Source: Vicinamibacterales bacterium
GTDB taxonomy: Bacteria; Acidobacteriota; Vicinamibacteria; Vicinamibacterales; UBA8438
DNA length: 7,820 nt
Direction of reading: 5' to 3'
NCBI GenBank assembly: GCA_030745255.1
Contig: JASLOY010000157.1
Coordinates: 1 to 7,820, forward strand
Part shown: piece after piece, positions 7,029 to 7,820 of the stretch
Position numbering within the stretch: the first letter of the stretch is position 1
Layout: the number at the start of each line of letters is the position of its first letter
Program-made: the position numbers and the translations under genes
The notes under the pieces: generated by a model
Databases searched by the model: none
Seen by the model: only the letters and a program-made list of their open reading frames with translations
What the model was told of the DNA's origin: nothing

Positions 7029-7034
7029 CTCCTC
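7029..7034 (-). promoter_or_regulatory. Shine-Dalgarno GAGGAG for the AAA ATPase gene
   Basis: On the minus strand, GAGGAG lies 7 bases before the ATG at 7021-7019, at ideal spacing. It falls in the 21-base gap after the secretin stop and fixes the ATPase start. It is the only strong ribosome-binding site I see among the seven genes. Confidence 0.75.
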
Positions 7035-7042
7035 GTATCGCG

Positions 7043-7820
7043 TTACGCGCCGTCGACCACTGTGGGCGTGAGCAGAATCACGAGGTCGGTGAGACGCGGG
7101 GCAGGTGCGGGCGCAAGCTCGACTGGCGTCTCCTCCGAGGTCTCCTCCGGAGTCTGGGTGTCCACCGCACCGGCGGCGATCGGCCCCACTCGATGCAGCC
7201 AGCCGGTCAGCACGGCAGTCTCGCCGTCGCGTACCCGAAGAAGCGTGTCGGTCTCCCTAACCGTCAATGTGGGAACCGATGCTCCGCGCGCGGACGGCGT
7301 CAGACCGGTTGCCGTCGTCACGCTCGGGGTCACGCTCAACGTGACCCGTCCGTCGAGGCCAACCTGTGGCGTCATCGAGAGGACCACACCCGCGGTTACG
7401 GGCCCCACGGCCAGCCCAGTCGCTGCGGCGACCGGCAGCGGTCTGGAATCGACCCGAACGACGACCGGCTCGTTGTTCATCGTGACCACACTCGGATGCG
7501 AGAGCGTCGTGACTGCCCCTTGCTGTTCGAGCGCTTCCAGGAACCGCTCGACATCGGCACGGGTCGCAAGGACCGGACGAATCGACCTGCCGTCGACTCC
7601 TAGCAACGTGGGCGTCAGGCGACTCAGCGCATTCCAATCGAGCCCGGAGGAAGACGCATCGGCGAGCGCGACCTCGATGATGCGCGTCTCGATGCGAACC
7701 TGTCGTCCTGCTCGCCGGGTAACGCGGTCTAGATACCTGCCCACGGCGTCGACCCGCTCAGGAAGGTCCGTGACCTGCAGCAGCGCGGCACCCCGGTCCA
7801 CGTGCGCCCGGCCATCGGCC
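7043..7820 (-). CDS. Type IV pilus/type II secretion secretin (MshL/PilQ-like), C-terminal part, cut by window edge
   Basis: C-terminal 258 residues of a secretin, the outer-membrane ring through which pili or secreted proteins pass. The frame is open through 7820 (it reads ADGRAHVDRGAALLQV into the visible part), so the GTG at 7801 is internal and the N-terminal domains lie outside the window. Seen in order: the end of an N-domain (LLQVTDLPERVDAVGRYL), the secretin-domain start RQVRIETRIIEVAL, the core QGAVTTLSHPSVVTMNNEPV, the strand region VLSMTPQVGLDGRVTLSVTPSV, then VPTLTVRETDTLLRVRDGETAVLTGWL, and the family's terminal strand LTDLVILLTPTVV (7058-7093). Odd point: the usual VPLLGDIPLLGxLF-like segment between the TGWL region and the last strand is absent. 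A Thr/Glu/Pro-rich stretch (about 7097-7162) stands in its place. It lies 21 bases upstream of the AAA ATPase gene and is the presumed partner of that ATPase and the TPR protein. Confidence 0.9.
   Translation of the reverse strand, partial: ADGRAHVDRGAALLQVTDLPERVDAVGRYLDRVTRRAGRQVRIETRIIEVALADASSSGLDWNALSRLTPTLLGVDGRSIRPVLATRADVERFLEALEQQGAVTTLSHPSVVTMNNEPVVVRVDSRPLPVAAATGLAVGPVTAGVVLSMTPQVGLDGRVTLSVTPSVTTATGLTPSARGASVPTLTVRETDTLLRVRDGETAVLTGWLHRVGPIAAGAVDTQTPEETSEETPVELAPAPAPRLTDLVILLTPTVVDGA

Noticed and set aside
6323..7603. Plus-strand open frame of 426 codons opposite the AAA ATPase and secretin genes
   Set aside because: It is antisense to two genes with clear family motifs, crosses their boundary, and its translation shows no domain. 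In GC-rich DNA such long shadow frames are common.

Overview
The window is a dense, high-GC bacterial chromosomal segment (about two thirds G+C by eye, G/C strongly preferred at third codon positions). It has seven protein-coding genes and no RNA genes, CRISPR arrays, insertion sequences or phage genes that I can recognise. The gene content and the purine-rich 7-base repeats between genes remind me of Acidobacteriota of the Vicinamibacteria type. That placement is an inference from style, not proof.

Left half, plus strand. (i) The catalytic subunit of a B12-dependent acyl-CoA mutase (64-1671). It carries the active-site residues of methylmalonyl-CoA mutase but has no B12-binding domain, so it needs a separate small subunit not seen here. 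(ii) A two-gene unit, dppD-dppF (1782-3703), encoding both ATPases of an oligopeptide/dipeptide ABC importer. No permease or binding-protein gene is in the window. The pair lies between two stretches of the same degenerate repeat family (1683-1763 and 3717-3883).

Middle. A 194-base convergent intergenic stretch (3704-3897) separates the plus-strand block from a minus-strand block. It holds a composite repeat: arrays of 7-base units on the left, an inverted 12-base copy on the right, and a small hairpin between them.

Right half, minus strand, in transcription order: a secretin cut by the right edge (7820-7043), an ExeA/MshM-type AAA ATPase with a C-terminal membrane anchor (7021-5945), a membrane-anchored TPR protein (5948-4680), and a MacB/LolD-type ABC ATPase (4611-3898). 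Secretin, AAA ATPase and TPR protein occur in the same order as mshL-mshM-mshN of the Vibrio MSHA type IV pilus locus. They are tightly packed (21-base gap, then a 4-base ATGA overlap), so they are probably one operon for a type IV pilus or type II secretion-like envelope machine. The ABC ATPase follows after 68 bases and has no permease partner next to it.

No wholly new system is evident. The points most worth a second look are the repeat element flanking dppDF, the unusual secretin C-terminus, and the isolated transporter ATPases.
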